From an uncultured Pseudomonas sp. (GTDB lineage: Bacteria > Pseudomonadota > Gammaproteobacteria > Pseudomonadales > Pseudomonadaceae): DNA of 64,000 nt. The notes under the pieces were generated by a model. It worked only from the letters and a program-made list of their open reading frames with translations. It was not told the origin of the DNA and did no database searches. Both the position numbers and the translations under genes were made by a program. The stretch is taken from contig NZ_CAMPHI010000027.1 in NCBI RefSeq assembly GCF_946885955.1, positions 1-64,000 of the forward strand, in the 5' to 3' direction. Below, one piece after another: positions 34,423 to 44,710 of this stretch (its first letter is position 1; the number at the start of each line of letters is the position of its first letter).

Positions 34423-35622
34423 TTAGAACGAGTCTTCCGGCACCCGCACCCAGCCTTCCATCAATATCCGCGCGCTACGCGACATGATGGCCTTCTTCAC
34501 CAGCCACTCGCCCCCTTGCAAAGACGCCTCGGCGCCGACGCGCAAGGTACCGGACGGATGGCCGAATCGCACCGCTTCGCGCGCAGCGCCACCGGCGGCC
34601 TGATTGACCAGGGTGCCGGGGATAGCCGCCGCGGTGCCGATGGCCACGGCACAGGTACCCATCATCGCGTGGTGCAGCTTGCCCATGGACAGCGCCCGCA
34701 CCAGCAGATCGACCTCATTGGCCTGCACCATCTTGCCGCTGGAGGCCCGGTAGTCCTTGGGCTTGGCGACGAAGGCGATCTTCGGCGTGTGCTGGCGGGT
34801 CGCCGCCTCCGCCGCCGTCTTGATCAAGCCCATGCGCAAGGCGCCGGCTACCCGGATCGCCTCGAAACGGGCCAGCGCCTCGGGATTGCCGTTGATCTCC
34901 TCGCGTAGCTCGGTGCCCTGATAGCCGATGTCCTCGGCATTGACGAACACGGTTGGAATACCGGCGCTGATCATGGTCGCCTTGAGCCGGCCGCTCGCCA
35001 CCACATCAGTCGGCACTTCCAGGTCGTCGACCAGATTGCCGGTGGGGAACATCGAACCGCCCTCTTCGCCGTCGTCGGACGGATCGAGGAATTCCAGCAC
35101 TATCTCGGCGGCCGGGAAGGTCACGCCATCCAGCTCGAAGTCGCCGGTTTCCTGGACCTGACCATTGCTCACCGGCACATGGGCGATGATGGTTTTCTGG
35201 ATATTCGCCTGCCAGATGCGTACCACGCAGGTGCCGTTGTCCGGGATGCGCGAGGGCTCGACCAGCCCTGCGTGCAGGGCAAAAGCGCCCGCCGCTGTCG
35301 AGAGGTTGCCGCAGTTGCCGCTCCAGTCGACAAAGGCCTTGTCGATCGAAACCTGACCATAGAGGTAGTCGACATCGTGATCCGGCTGACTGCTGCGGGA
35401 CAGGATCACGCATTTGCTGGTGCTGGACGTCGCCCCACCCATACCGTCGATATGCGCGGCATAGGGGTCGGGGCTGCCGATCACCCGCATAAACAGCTTG
35501 TCGCGGGCCTCGCCCGGCACCTGGCAGCTTGGCGGCAGATCGTCGAGACGGAAGAACACGCCCTTGCTGGTGCCGCCACGCATATAGGTGGCGGGGATTT
35601 TGACCTGGGGTTGATAAGCCAT
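34423..35622 (-). CDS. prpF: 2-methylaconitate cis-trans isomerase
   Basis: 399 aa, PrpF fold (diaminopimelate-epimerase-like tandem repeat). It isomerises the 2-methylaconitate made by AcnD so that aconitase can hydrate it. Family stretches: PATYMRGGTSKGVFFRLDDLP, DGMGGATSSTSKCVIL, GNCGNLSTAAGAFAL, and the second-half MGKLHHAMMGTCAVAIGTAAA. Last gene of the methylcitrate cluster, separated from acnD by a palindromic repeat of about 80 bases. Confidence 0.95.
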   Translation of the reverse strand: MAYQPQVKIPATYMRGGTSKGVFFRLDDLPPSCQVPGEARDKLFMRVIGSPDPYAAHIDGMGGATSSTSKCVILSRSSQPDHDVDYLYGQVSIDKAFVDWSGNCGNLSTAAGAFALHAGLVEPSRIPDNGTCVVRIWQANIQKTIIAHVPVSNGQVQETGDFELDGVTFPAAEIVLEFLDPSDDGEEGGSMFPTGNLVDDLEVPTDVVASGRLKATMISAGIPTVFVNAEDIGYQGTELREEINGNPEALARFEAIRVAGALRMGLIKTAAEAATRQHTPKIAFVAKPKDYRASSGKMVQANEVDLLVRALSMGKLHHAMMGTCAVAIGTAAAIPGTLVNQAAGGAAREAVRFGHPSGTLRVGAEASLQGGEWLVKKAIMSRSARILMEGWVRVPEDSF

Positions 35623-35650
35623 GAGTAAGTCCTGGCTGAAGTGTGAAAGG

Positions 35651-35729
35651 ACCGTAGGGTGGATCAGGCTTCACCGATCCACCCTACGGTGGACGCCCGG
35701 TGGATGGAAAAACGCCATCCACCCTACGG
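35651..35729. repeat. Palindromic GTAGGGTGGAT repeat between acnD and prpF
   Basis: A perfect 15-bp inverted repeat (35651-35665 with 35676-35690) is followed by a 9-bp one (35699-35707 with 35715-35723). The 13-base unit ATCCACCCTACGG occurs twice directly (35677-35689 and 35717-35729). This looks like a dispersed extragenic repeat and would form stable hairpins in the prp mRNA. Confidence 0.75.
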
Positions 35730-35731
35730 AA

Positions 35732-38353
35732 TCAGGCGACCGCGCCTTCGAGGAAGTCCTTGGCGAAGCGCTGCAGCACGCCGCCGGCGTTGTACACATT
35801 GACCTCGGCGGCGGTGTCCAGGCGACAGGTCACCGGCACCTCGAGCTGCTCCCCGCCGCGACGCTGGATGACCAGGGTCAGGTCGCAGCCTGGCGACAGC
35901 TCGCCCCGGATATCGTAGGTTTCGGTGCCATCGAGCTTGAGCGTCAAGCGCGTGGTGCCTGGCTTGAACTCGACCGGCAGCACGCCCATGCCGACCAGGT
36001 TGGTGCGGTGGATACGCTCGAAGCCTTCGGCCACTATCACTTCCACCCCGGCCAGGCGTACGCCCTTGGCCGCCCAGTCGCGGGACGAACCCTGGCCGTA
36101 GTCGGCGCCGGCGACGATGATCAGCGGCTGCTTGCGCTGCATATAGGTTTCGATGGCTTCCCACATGCGCATCACCTGGCCTTCCGGCTCGACGCGCGCC
36201 AGCGAACCCTTCTTGACCTGGCCGTCGACCACCGCCATCTCGTTGACCAGCTGCGGGTTGGCGAAGGTCGCACGCTGCGCGGTGAGATGGTCGCCACGGT
36301 GGGTGGCGTAGGAATTGAAGTCCTCCTCCGGCAGGCCCATCTTGTGCAGGTACTCGCCGGCGGCACTGTCCAGCAGGATGGCGTTGGACGGCGACAGGTG
36401 GTCGGTGGTGATGTTGTCCGGCAGGATCGCCAACGGGCGCATGCCCTTGAGCGTGCGTTCGCCAGCCAAAGCGCCCTCCCAGTATGGCGGGCGACGGATG
36501 TAGGTGCTCATCGGGCGCCAGTCATACAGCGGGCTTTCGGCTTCCTGCACACTGCCCAGGTCGAACATCGGGATATAGATCTGCTTGAACTGCTCCGGCT
36601 TCACCGCCGAGGCAACGATCGCATCGATTTCCTCGTCGCTCGGCCACAGGTCTTTCAGGGTGACGGGGTTGCCGGCCTTATCGGTACCCAACACGTCCTG
36701 CTCGATATCGAAACGCACGGTGCCGGCGATGGCGTAGGCCACCACCAGCGGCGGCGAGGCCAGGAAGGCCTGCTTGGCGTACGGATGAATACGGCCGTCG
36801 AAGTTGCGATTGCCCGAAAGCACGGCGGTGGCATAAAGGTCGCGATCGATGATTTCCTGCTGGATCACCGGATCCAGTGCGCCGGACATGCCGTTGCACG
36901 TGGTACAGGCGTAGCCGACGATGCCGAAGCCGAGCTGTTCCAGTTCGCTGAGCAGGCCGGCCTCCTCCAGGTAAAGCTTGGCGACTTTCGAACCCGGGGC
37001 GAAGGACGTCTTGACCCAGGGCTTGCGCACCAGCCCCAGCGCATTGGCTTTCTTCGCCAGCAGACCGGCGGCGACCACGTTGCGCGGGTTGGAGGTGTTG
37101 GTGCAGCTGGTGATGGCGGCGATGATCACTGCGCCATCGGGCATCATGCCGCTGGCCTCTTCGGCCCTGCCGGACTGCAGCTTGGCCTCGTCGGCGATGC
37201 CACGCTCCTGCAGCGCCGAGGTCGGCAGCCGCTTGTGCGGGTTGCTCGGGCCGGCCATGTTGCGCACCACGGTGGACAGGTCGAACTCCAGCACACGCTC
37301 GTACTCGGCGGTCGTCAGCGCGCTGGCCCACAGGCCGGTGGTCTTGGCGTACTGCTCGACCAGGGCGACCTGCTCCGGCTCGCGACCAGTCAGCTTGAGG
37401 TAGTCGATGGTCTGCTGGTCGATATAGAACATCGCCGCGGTGGCGCCGTATTCCGGGCACATATTGGAGATGGTCGCGCGGTCGCCGATGGTCAGGCTGT
37501 CCGCACCCGCGCCGAAGAACTCGACCCAGGCACCGACCACCCGCTCCTTGCGCAAAAATTCGGTCAGCGCCAGGACAATGTCGGTGGCGGTGATACCGGG
37601 CTGGCGCTTGCCGGTCAGGCGCACGCCGACGATATCGGGCAGGCGCATCATCGACGGAAGCCCGAGCATCACGGTTTCCGCCTCCAGCCCACCGACGCCG
37701 ATGGCGATCACACCGAGCGCGTCGACGTGCGGGGTATGCGAGTCGGTGCCGACGCAGGTGTCGGGGAACGCCACGCCGCCACGGGCCTGGATCACCGGGC
37801 TCATCTTCTCCAGATTGATCTGGTGCATGATGCCGTTGCCGGCCGGGATCACGTCGACGTTCTTGAACGCGGTCTTGGTCCATTCGATGAAATGGAAGCG
37901 GTCTTCGTTGCGCCTATCCTCGATGGCCCGGTTCTTCGCGAACGCATCCGGATCGAAACCCGCCGCCTCCACCGCCAGCGAGTGATCGACAATCAACTGG
38001 GTCGGCACCACCGGGTTGACCTTGGATGGATCGCCACCCTGCTCGGCGATCGCGTCGCGCAGGCCGGCCAGGTCGACCAGTGCGGTCTGGCCGAGAATGT
38101 CGTGGCAGACCACGCGGGCCGGGTACCAGGGAAAGTCCAGATCGCGCCGACGCTCGATCAGTTGCATCAGCGCGTCGTTCAGGGCCGACGGCTCGCAGCG
38201 CCGCACCAGTTGCTCGGCCAGCACCCGGGAGGTATACGGCAGCTTGGCCCAGGCGCCGGGCTGGAGCGCATCGATCGCCTCCTGGGCATCGAAGAAGTCC
38301 AGCTGGGTTCCGGGCAGGGCTTTACGGTATTGGCTGTTCAGCAGGCTGTTCAT
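35732..38353 (-). CDS. acnD: 2-methylcitrate dehydratase, Fe-S dependent
   Basis: 873 aa aconitase-superfamily enzyme dehydrating 2-methylcitrate in propionate breakdown. Cluster ligands are in [12 protein letters not shown] and [10 protein letters not shown]. The swivelling domain near the C-terminus carries [17 protein letters not shown] and the arginine in [18 protein letters not shown]. Met at 38353 gives the AcnD N-terminus ([20 protein letters not shown]), and its ATG overlaps the prpC stop (ATGA). Presence of AcnD plus PrpF replaces the PrpD route. Confidence 0.96.
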   Translation of the reverse strand: MNSLLNSQYRKALPGTQLDFFDAQEAIDALQPGAWAKLPYTSRVLAEQLVRRCEPSALNDALMQLIERRRDLDFPWYPARVVCHDILGQTALVDLAGLRDAIAEQGGDPSKVNPVVPTQLIVDHSLAVEAAGFDPDAFAKNRAIEDRRNEDRFHFIEWTKTAFKNVDVIPAGNGIMHQINLEKMSPVIQARGGVAFPDTCVGTDSHTPHVDALGVIAIGVGGLEAETVMLGLPSMMRLPDIVGVRLTGKRQPGITATDIVLALTEFLRKERVVGAWVEFFGAGADSLTIGDRATISNMCPEYGATAAMFYIDQQTIDYLKLTGREPEQVALVEQYAKTTGLWASALTTAEYERVLEFDLSTVVRNMAGPSNPHKRLPTSALQERGIADEAKLQSGRAEEASGMMPDGAVIIAAITSCTNTSNPRNVVAAGLLAKKANALGLVRKPWVKTSFAPGSKVAKLYLEEAGLLSELEQLGFGIVGYACTTCNGMSGALDPVIQQEIIDRDLYATAVLSGNRNFDGRIHPYAKQAFLASPPLVVAYAIAGTVRFDIEQDVLGTDKAGNPVTLKDLWPSDEEIDAIVASAVKPEQFKQIYIPMFDLGSVQEAESPLYDWRPMSTYIRRPPYWEGALAGERTLKGMRPLAILPDNITTDHLSPSNAILLDSAAGEYLHKMGLPEEDFNSYATHRGDHLTAQRATFANPQLVNEMAVVDGQVKKGSLARVEPEGQVMRMWEAIETYMQRKQPLIIVAGADYGQGSSRDWAAKGVRLAGVEVIVAEGFERIHRTNLVGMGVLPVEFKPGTTRLTLKLDGTETYDIRGELSPGCDLTLVIQRRGGEQLEVPVTCRLDTAAEVNVYNAGGVLQRFAKDFLEGAVA

Positions 38354-39513
38354 GGACGCTCCTGGAGCGGCACGAAGGTCAGATCTTCCGGGCCCACGTA
38401 ATTGGCGCTGGGGCGAATGATCTTGCCGTCGACGCGTTGCTCGATGACGTGACTGGACCAGCCCGAAGTGCGGGCGATGACGAACAGCGGAGTGAACATG
38501 GCGGTCGGCACGCCCATCATGTGGTAGCTGACGGCGCTGAACCAGTCGAGGTTGGGGAACATCTTCTTGATGTCCCACATGGTGCTTTCCAGACGCTCGG
38601 CGATGTCGAACATCTTGTTGTTGCGCTGCTCGGCGGAAAGCTCGCGGGCGACTTCCTTGATCACCTTGTTACGCGGATCGCTGACGGTATACACCGGGTG
38701 GCCGAAGCCGATCACTACTTCCTTCTTCTCGACCCGCGCACGGATATCGGCCTCGGCCTCATCCGGATTGTCGTAGCGCTTCTGGATCTCGAACGCCACT
38801 TCGTTGGCGCCGCCGTGCTTGGGCCCGCGCAGCGCGCCGATACCGGCGGCGATCGCCGAGTACATGTCGGAGCCCGTGCCGGCGACCACCCGCGAGGCGA
38901 AGGTCGAGGCGTTGAATTCATGCTCGGCGTAGAGGATCAGCGAGGTGTGCATGGCGCGCACCCAGCTGTCGCGCGGCGTATGGCCATGCAGCAGATGGAG
39001 GAAGTGACCGCCGATGGAGTCGTCGTCGGTCTCCACCTCGATACGCTTGCCGTTGTGGCTGAAGTGGTACCAATACAACAGCATCGAGCCCAGGGAGGCC
39101 ATCAGCTTGTCGGCGATGTCGCGGGCGCCGGGGTGATTGTGATCGTCCTTTTCCGGCGACAGGCAACCGAGCACGGACACACCGGTGCGCATCACGTCCA
39201 TCGGATGGGCCGATGGCGGCAGCTGCTCCAGCGCCGCCTTCAACGCCGCGGGCAGGCCGCGCAACGCCTTCAGCTTGGTCTTGTAGCCAGCCAGCTCGGC
39301 CGCGTTGGGCAGTTTGCCGTGGACCAGCAAATAAGCGATTTCCTCGAACTCGCAGGTGGTAGCGACATCGAGAATGTCATAGCCGCGGTAATGCAGATCG
39401 TTGCCACTGCGGCCGACGGTGCACAGCGCGGTGTTGCCGGCGGCGGTGCCGCTCAGGGCCACCGACTTCTTCGGTTTGAAACCCGGGCTGGTGGTTTCTG
39501 GGCTAGCGCTCAT
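38350..39513 (-). CDS. prpC: 2-methylcitrate synthase
   Basis: 387 aa citrate-synthase fold condensing propionyl-CoA with oxaloacetate. Motifs: [12 protein letters not shown] (substrate loop), catalytic His regions [16 protein letters not shown] and [27 protein letters not shown], and the catalytic Asp loop [16 protein letters not shown]. The length and the sequence of the GHPVY region fit PrpC and not GltA. It starts 73 bases after prpB, and its stop overlaps acnD by four bases. Confidence 0.95.
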   Translation of the reverse strand: MSASPETTSPGFKPKKSVALSGTAAGNTALCTVGRSGNDLHYRGYDILDVATTCEFEEIAYLLVHGKLPNAAELAGYKTKLKALRGLPAALKAALEQLPPSAHPMDVMRTGVSVLGCLSPEKDDHNHPGARDIADKLMASLGSMLLYWYHFSHNGKRIEVETDDDSIGGHFLHLLHGHTPRDSWVRAMHTSLILYAEHEFNASTFASRVVAGTGSDMYSAIAAGIGALRGPKHGGANEVAFEIQKRYDNPDEAEADIRARVEKKEVVIGFGHPVYTVSDPRNKVIKEVARELSAEQRNNKMFDIAERLESTMWDIKKMFPNLDWFSAVSYHMMGVPTAMFTPLFVIARTSGWSSHVIEQRVDGKIIRPSANYVGPEDLTFVPLQERP

Positions 39514-39555
39514 CGGTCTGTCTCCTCATCTAATCCGGTTATTTCTGCTCTTGCG

Positions 39556-39580
39556 CCGGCCGCCTGCGTTGGGCGGCCGG
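39556..39580 (-). promoter_or_regulatory. Intercistronic hairpin between prpB and prpC
   Basis: Perfect 9-bp GC stem CCGGCCGCC/GGCGGCCGG with a 7-base loop and no T run on either strand; likely an mRNA-stability element within the operon. Confidence 0.5.
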
Positions 39581-39586
39581 GGCCGG

Positions 39587-40483
39587 TCACTTCTTGGCGG
39601 CGAACAGCGCATCGAGGTGTTGCTCGAAGGCGTGGTAGTTGATGCGCTCGTACAGCTCCATACGGGTCTGCATGGTGTCGATCACGTTTTTCTGGGTGCC
39701 GTCGCGGCGCAGCGCGGTGTAGACGTTCTCGGCGGCCTTGTTCATCGCGCGGAACGCCGACAGGGGGTAAAGCACCAGCGACACATCGACACTCGCCAGC
39801 TCCTCGGTGGTGTACAGGGGCGTGGCACCGAACTCGGTGATGTTGGCCAGAATCGGCGCCTTGACCCGCTCGGCGAAGGTTTTGTACATCGCCAGCTCGG
39901 TGATCGCCTCAGGGAAGATCATGTCGGCGCCGGCCTCGATGCAGGCGGCGGCGCGATCCAGCGCGGCATTCAGGCCCTCCACGGCGAGCGCGTCGGTACG
40001 CGCCATGATCACGAAACTGTCGTCGGTGCGCGCATCCACCGCCGCCTTGATGCGATCGACCATCTCCTGTTGCGAGACGATTTCCTTGTTCGGCCGATGA
40101 CCGCAACGCTTGGCGCCGACCTGGTCCTCGATGTGGATGGCTGCGGCGCCGAACTTGATCATTGATTTGACCGTACGGGCGACGTTGAACGCCGAACTAC
40201 CGAAGCCGGTGTCGACATCCACCAGCAGCGGCAAGTCGCAGACATCGGTAATCCGGCGCACATCGGTGAGCACGTCGTCCAGGCCGGTGATGCCGAGATC
40301 GGGCAGGCCCAGCGAGCCCGCCGCCACGCCACCACCGGAGAGGTAGATGGCCTTGAAACCGGCGCGCTGGGCCAGCAGCGCATGGTTGGCGTTGATCGCG
40401 CCGACCACCTGCAGGGGATGCTCCTCGGCGACCGCATCGCGGAAACGTTGGCCGGGGCTGCTCGGTTTGGAAAGCTGACTCAT
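39587..40483 (-). CDS. prpB: 2-methylisocitrate lyase
   Basis: 298 aa, isocitrate-lyase superfamily. It splits 2-methylisocitrate into pyruvate and succinate, closing the methylcitrate cycle. Motifs: [24 protein letters not shown] (metal aspartates), the catalytic cysteine motif [11 protein letters not shown] and [10 protein letters not shown]. The ATG overlaps the stop of the upstream regulator gene (ATGA), giving translational coupling. Confidence 0.96.
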   Translation of the reverse strand: MSQLSKPSSPGQRFRDAVAEEHPLQVVGAINANHALLAQRAGFKAIYLSGGGVAAGSLGLPDLGITGLDDVLTDVRRITDVCDLPLLVDVDTGFGSSAFNVARTVKSMIKFGAAAIHIEDQVGAKRCGHRPNKEIVSQQEMVDRIKAAVDARTDDSFVIMARTDALAVEGLNAALDRAAACIEAGADMIFPEAITELAMYKTFAERVKAPILANITEFGATPLYTTEELASVDVSLVLYPLSAFRAMNKAAENVYTALRRDGTQKNVIDTMQTRMELYERINYHAFEQHLDALFAAKK

Positions 40484-41214
40484 GCCTCACCTCTGGTTTT
40501 GTTCGTCTTGGTTTGCGCGTCCTGCCCCACGTTCGTGACGTAGTGACGCTCGATATTGCGTTTCGAGGCCGCGATATGGCGGCGCATCAACAACTCGGCC
40601 AACTCGCCATCGCGGTCGGCGATGGCGTCGAGAATGCGATGGTGTTCGGCGAAGGCCTGGTGTGGCCGCTTGGGCGTCGCGGAAAACTGCAGGCGATACA
40701 TGCGCACCAACTGGTATAGCTCGCCGCAGAGCATCTGCACCAAGGTGCGGTTACCGCTGCCCTGGATGATCCGGTAGTGAAAATCGAAGTCGCCTTCCTG
40801 CTGGTAATAGCCGACCCCAGCCTGAAATGCCGCGTCGCGTTCATGCAGATCGAGCACCCGACGCAACTCATCGATCTCTGCCTGGGTCATACGCTCGGCA
40901 GCCAGGCGGCAGGCCATGCCCTCGAGGGACTCGCGAATCTCATAGAGTTCGATCAGCTCGGTCCGGTCGAGCGATACCACCCGCGCGCCGACATGGGGTA
41001 TGCGCACCAACAGGCGCTGACCTTCCAGACGGTGGATCGCCTCGCGCAAGGGCCCGCGGCTGATGCCATAGGTGCGCGCCAGCTCCGGTTCGGAAATCTT
41101 GCTGCCCGGGGCGATTTCGCCTTTGACGATAGCCGCCTGGATTCGCCGGAAAACATGCTCCGAAAGGGTTTCGGAGTCCGCCGATTCCACCTCTACAGGT
41201 TCGGAAATAGTCAT
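40480..41214 (-). CDS. GntR-family regulator of the methylcitrate operon
   Basis: 244 aa from the ATG at 41214 (a GTG at 41229 would add five residues and overlap a candidate operator). An N-terminal winged helix ([40 protein letters not shown], best read as two segments) is followed by an all-helical FCD/FadR-type ligand domain ([20 protein letters not shown], with conserved D and H residues for metal or carboxylate). It heads the operon and probably senses a propionate metabolite such as 2-methylcitrate. ATTGTTGACAAT and TTGTCGACA palindromes flank its promoter. Confidence 0.92.
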   Translation of the reverse strand: MTISEPVEVESADSETLSEHVFRRIQAAIVKGEIAPGSKISEPELARTYGISRGPLREAIHRLEGQRLLVRIPHVGARVVSLDRTELIELYEIRESLEGMACRLAAERMTQAEIDELRRVLDLHERDAAFQAGVGYYQQEGDFDFHYRIIQGSGNRTLVQMLCGELYQLVRMYRLQFSATPKRPHQAFAEHHRILDAIADRDGELAELLMRRHIAASKRNIERHYVTNVGQDAQTKTNKTRGEA

Positions 41215-41218
41215 AGAG

Positions 41219-41303
41219 ATTGTCGACACCTTGATTTATTCAACACAAAAACTACTCACAAAGCAGCTATTCGTCAAACATAAAGGCGCACATTGTTGAC
41301 AAT
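41219..41303 (-). promoter_or_regulatory. prp operon promoter with flanking GntR-type operators
   Basis: On the minus strand, TTGACG (41277-41272), 17-base spacer, TAGTTT (41254-41249). A perfect palindrome ATTGTTGACAAT lies at 41292-41303, and a related GATTGTCGACA at 41218-41228 spans the region just after the predicted start of transcription. Their shared core TTGT-N2-ACA fits FadR/GntR operators. Confidence 0.65.
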
Positions 41304-41524
41304 TTACAGGTAGACCATGGTCGTAAAAATCATTCAATTCACCCGTAGAAACCTGCCTAAGCGCCTGTTCTGCTGGAAAATCCCCATGGTAGAATGCCGA
41401 CCGCTCGAGCCCGGGCGAGCTTTTCTGCCGTGCCTGGCTAAACTTCCAAGCAAGCGCTTCCGACAAGCCGGCCGCCGCGCCGGACCTTCTGATTCAATTA
41501 TTGCGATACCTTCCACCAGGACTT

Positions 41525-42061
41525 ATGACACTAAAGCCCTTTGTCTTGTCGCTATGCCTAACTATCCTGCCCGGGGCTGGCCTTGCCGCGCAGAAGACCG
41601 TTTATGGCCTCAACGAGTACACCCGCATTCACGAACCGGATCTGCAATTGGCCGCGAAACTCGACACCGGCGCCAAGACCGCCTCTCTGAGTGCCCGCGA
41701 CATCAAGCGATTCGAGCGAGACGGCGAGCCCTGGGTGCGTTTTTACCTGGCCATCGACGATGCCCACAGCAACCCGATCGAACGCCCCTTGGCACGTATC
41801 AGCAAAATCAAACGGCGCGCGGGCGATTACGACCCCGACGCTGAAAAGACCTACACCGCACGGCCGGTAATCGAAATGGATGTGTGCATGGGCGAGGCCC
41901 TGCGCACGATCGAAGTGAACCTGACCGACCGCAGTGCGTTTCTCTACCCACTGCTGATTGGCTCCGAAGCCTTGAAACGCTTCGATGCGATGGTCGACCC
42001 GAGTCTCAAATACGCAGCGGGGAAACCTGCCTGTGCCCTTGACGCAACCCCTGGCGAGTAA
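41525..42061 (+). CDS. Secreted retropepsin-like aspartic peptidase (RimB/pfam05618 type)
   Basis: 178 aa. Signal peptide (LSLCLTILPGAGLA|A), then the domain formerly labelled ATP-dependent zinc protease. Its core LAAKLDTGAKTASLSA holds the DTGA catalytic aspartate motif of retropepsins, with the flap WVRFYL and the ending LYPLLIGSEALKRFDAMVD. ATG at 41525 after CCAGGACTT; an upstream TTG would add eight residues. It forms a tight operon with a transglutaminase-membrane protein (5 bases) and an ATP-grasp ligase (3 bases). Export of the peptidase means it acts in the periplasm. Confidence 0.85.
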   Translation: MTLKPFVLSLCLTILPGAGLAAQKTVYGLNEYTRIHEPDLQLAAKLDTGAKTASLSARDIKRFERDGEPWVRFYLAIDDAHSNPIERPLARISKIKRRAGDYDPDAEKTYTARPVIEMDVCMGEALRTIEVNLTDRSAFLYPLLIGSEALKRFDAMVDPSLKYAAGKPACALDATPGE

Positions 42062-42066
42062 TTCCC

Positions 42067-43590
42067 ATGCGCTCTCTTAACCTGCATCTGAAAGTCCTGA
42101 TCACGCTACTGGTGACCCTGGGCATTCTGATTACGGCCTATCAGATCTTCATCCTCGGCATTCCGCTGACCGAAGACGAAACCGACGACCTGTGGAACAT
42201 CGATGCCAGAGTCGAATTCCAGGCCAACCCGCGCGAGCCGGTGAAACTGCAGATGTTCGTGCCGCCACTGGCCCAGGACTACGTCAGCCTCAATGAGAGC
42301 TTCATCTCCAACAACTACGGGGTGAGCATCAACCGTAGCAATGGCAACCGCCGGGTCACCTGGTCGGCCCGTCGCGCCAGCGGCAAGCAGACCCTGTATT
42401 ACCGCCTGGTGCTGACCAAGCGCTACAGCGGCGAACAGACGAAAGCCAAAGGGCCGATCTTCCGCGACAGCATCGCTGTCGAAGGCGCGGAAAAAATCGC
42501 CGCAGAAGCCCTGCTCGCCCCGATCCGTCAGCACTCGGCGGATATCGAAACCTTTATCAGCGAGACCATCAAGCGGGTTAACAGTAACGACGACAACGTC
42601 AAGCTGCTGCTGGCCGGCGACGCCTCGACCGCCAACAAGGCCAAGGCCATTGAGCTGCTGCTGTCGATCGCCCACGTACCAATGGAGCGCCTGCACACCA
42701 TCCGCCTGGCGGCCGATATCCAGCAGAGCCCGGAGCTCTGGCTGCGCAGTTTCAACGGTGAGCAATGGCTGTATTTCAACCCTGAGACCGGTGAGCAGGG
42801 CCTGCCGGCCGACCGCCTGGTCTGGTGGATCGGCGACGACAGCCTGATCGATCTGGAGGGCGGCAAGCAGGCCAAGGTCAGCTTCAGCCTGAGCAACAGC
42901 GAGATGAACGCCATTCGCCTGGCCAAGCTGACCGACGAGAATACCGACGCCGGCTTCCTCGAATATTCGCTGTACGGCCTGCCGCTGCAAACCCAGCAGA
43001 CCTTCATGATCATGGTGATGATCCCGATCGGCGTGCTGGTGATTCTGATCCTGCGCAACCTCGGCGGCCTGCAAACCCTCGGTACCTTTACCCCGGTGCT
43101 GATCGCCCTGGCCTTCCGTGAAACCCAACTCGGCTTCGGCATCGTCCTGTTCACCGTGATCACCGCGCTGGGCCTGTCATTACGTTCCTACCTCGAACAC
43201 CTGAAGTTGCAAATGCTACCCAGGCTATCGGTGGTGCTGACCTTCGTCGTGGTCCTGATTGCGGTGATCAGCCTGTTCAGTCACAAGCTGGGGCTGGAGC
43301 GCGGGTTGTCGGTCGCCCTGTTCCCGATGGTGATCCTGACCATGACCATCGAACGCCTGTCGATCACCTGGGAAGAGCGCGGCGGTGGCCATGCCTTCAA
43401 GGTGGCGATCGGCACCCTGGCTGCGGCGACCCTGGCGCACCTGCTGATGAGCGTGCCGCAACTGGTCTACTTCGTATTCACCTTCCCGGCCATCCTGATG
43501 ATTCTGGTGGGTTTCATGCTGGCGATGGGGCGCTACCGCGGCTACCGCCTGACCGAACTCTTCCGCTTCAAAGCCTTCCTTAAGGATTGA
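42067..43590 (+). CDS. Inactive transglutaminase-like protein fused to seven membrane segments
   Basis: 507 aa. One N-terminal membrane anchor (about 8-31), a periplasmic transglutaminase-like domain of about 270 residues, then seven helices (about 310-490: FMIMVMIPIGVLVILIL, FTPVLIALAFRETQLGFGI and so on). The fold's catalytic Cys position is not evident: no cysteine occurs in the periplasmic part, in line with the family name inactive transglutaminase. It probably acts as a binding or scaffold subunit together with the peptidase before it and the ATP-grasp ligase after it. Confidence 0.88.
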   Translation: MRSLNLHLKVLITLLVTLGILITAYQIFILGIPLTEDETDDLWNIDARVEFQANPREPVKLQMFVPPLAQDYVSLNESFISNNYGVSINRSNGNRRVTWSARRASGKQTLYYRLVLTKRYSGEQTKAKGPIFRDSIAVEGAEKIAAEALLAPIRQHSADIETFISETIKRVNSNDDNVKLLLAGDASTANKAKAIELLLSIAHVPMERLHTIRLAADIQQSPELWLRSFNGEQWLYFNPETGEQGLPADRLVWWIGDDSLIDLEGGKQAKVSFSLSNSEMNAIRLAKLTDENTDAGFLEYSLYGLPLQTQQTFMIMVMIPIGVLVILILRNLGGLQTLGTFTPVLIALAFRETQLGFGIVLFTVITALGLSLRSYLEHLKLQMLPRLSVVLTFVVVLIAVISLFSHKLGLERGLSVALFPMVILTMTIERLSITWEERGGGHAFKVAIGTLAAATLAHLLMSVPQLVYFVFTFPAILMILVGFMLAMGRYRGYRLTELFRFKAFLKD

Positions 43591-43593
43591 GCC

Positions 43594-44580
43594 ATGCTAG
43601 GTCTCTGGAACACGTGGAAGGCCCTCGAAGCCAAAGGCATCATGGGCATCAACCGGCGTAACGCGGACTATGTGCTGAAGTACAACAAACGGCACCTCTA
43701 CCCGATCGTCGACGACAAGATCATCACCAAGGAACGCGCCATCCAGGCCGGCATCGACGTGCCGGAGCTATACGGGATAATCGAGACCGAAAAAGGCATC
43801 GATAAGCTGCGCGAAATCATTGGCGATCGTCCGGACTTTGTGGTCAAGCCGGCACAGGGCGCTGGCGGCGACGGCATTCTGGTGATCGCCGATCGGTTCG
43901 AGGACAAATACAAAACCGTCTCCGGCAAGATCATCAGCCACGAGGAAATCGAGCACCAGATTTCCAGCATCCTCACCGGGCTGTATTCCCTGGGCGGGCA
44001 CCGCGACCGTGCGCTGATCGAATATCGCGTGACCCCGGATCAGATCTTCAAGAGCATCAGCTACGAGGGCGTGCCGGATATCCGCATCATCGTGTTGATG
44101 GGCTATCCGGTCATGGCCATGCTGCGCCTGCCCACGCGCCAGTCCGGCGGCAAGGCCAACCTGCACCAGGGCGCCATCGGCGTCGGCGTGGACCTGGCGA
44201 CCGGCGTGACCCTGCGCGGCACCTGGCTGAACAACAAGATCAGCAAACACCCCGACACCACCAACGCGGTCGACGGCGTACAACTGCCCAACTGGGACGG
44301 CTTCATGAAGCTCGCCTCCGGTTGCTACGAGTTGTGCGGTCTCGGCTATATCGGTGTGGACATGGTGCTGGACCAGGAGAAAGGCCCGCTGATTCTCGAG
44401 CTCAATGCGCGCCCCGGACTGAATATCCAGATCGCCAACGACTGTGGCCTGACCCATCGCGCCCACGCGGTGGAAGCACACCTGGAAGAGCTGAAAAAGA
44501 AAGGTGTGCAGGAAACCCCGGAAGAACGCATGCGCTTCTCCCAAGGCCTGTTCGGCCACGTGCCAGCGGCCGAAATCTGA
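43594..44580 (+). CDS. Alpha-L-glutamate ligase-like ATP-grasp protein
   Basis: 328 aa RimK-like ATP-grasp enzyme, presumed to form an amide bond between a carboxylate and an amino group. Features: IMGINRRNADYVLKYN at the start, the phosphate loop FVVKPAQGAGGDGILVI, and the metal site LELNARPGLNIQIAND. No membrane segment, so it works in the cytoplasm, while its two operon partners face the periplasm. The product (a peptide tag or small metabolite) is unknown. A good terminator follows at 44599-44628. Confidence 0.9.
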   Translation: MLGLWNTWKALEAKGIMGINRRNADYVLKYNKRHLYPIVDDKIITKERAIQAGIDVPELYGIIETEKGIDKLREIIGDRPDFVVKPAQGAGGDGILVIADRFEDKYKTVSGKIISHEEIEHQISSILTGLYSLGGHRDRALIEYRVTPDQIFKSISYEGVPDIRIIVLMGYPVMAMLRLPTRQSGGKANLHQGAIGVGVDLATGVTLRGTWLNNKISKHPDTTNAVDGVQLPNWDGFMKLASGCYELCGLGYIGVDMVLDQEKGPLILELNARPGLNIQIANDCGLTHRAHAVEAHLEELKKKGVQETPEERMRFSQGLFGHVPAAEI

Positions 44581-44598
44581 CCGCCGCCCCGCTCCATG

Positions 44599-44628
44599 AC
44601 GCCGCTCCCCACCGGTGAGCGGCGTTTT
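44599..44628 (+). terminator. Terminator of the ATP-grasp operon
   Basis: 9-bp stem ACGCCGCTC/GAGCGGCGT followed by TTTT; convergent with the LuxR-type gene on the other strand. Confidence 0.82.
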
Positions 44629-44710
44629 CAAACCCGGCACTCGTTCCCCGTCGCCCTCGCCAGCCGATTTCGCCGGCCAGCCCTGTCATCGTTCCAACCA
44701 CCGCCTCATC

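Noticed and set aside
35621..38401. 926-codon plus-strand frame antisense to acnD
   Set aside because: acnD is unmistakable on the minus strand; the antisense translation is histidine/glutamine/alanine-rich and has no known domain.
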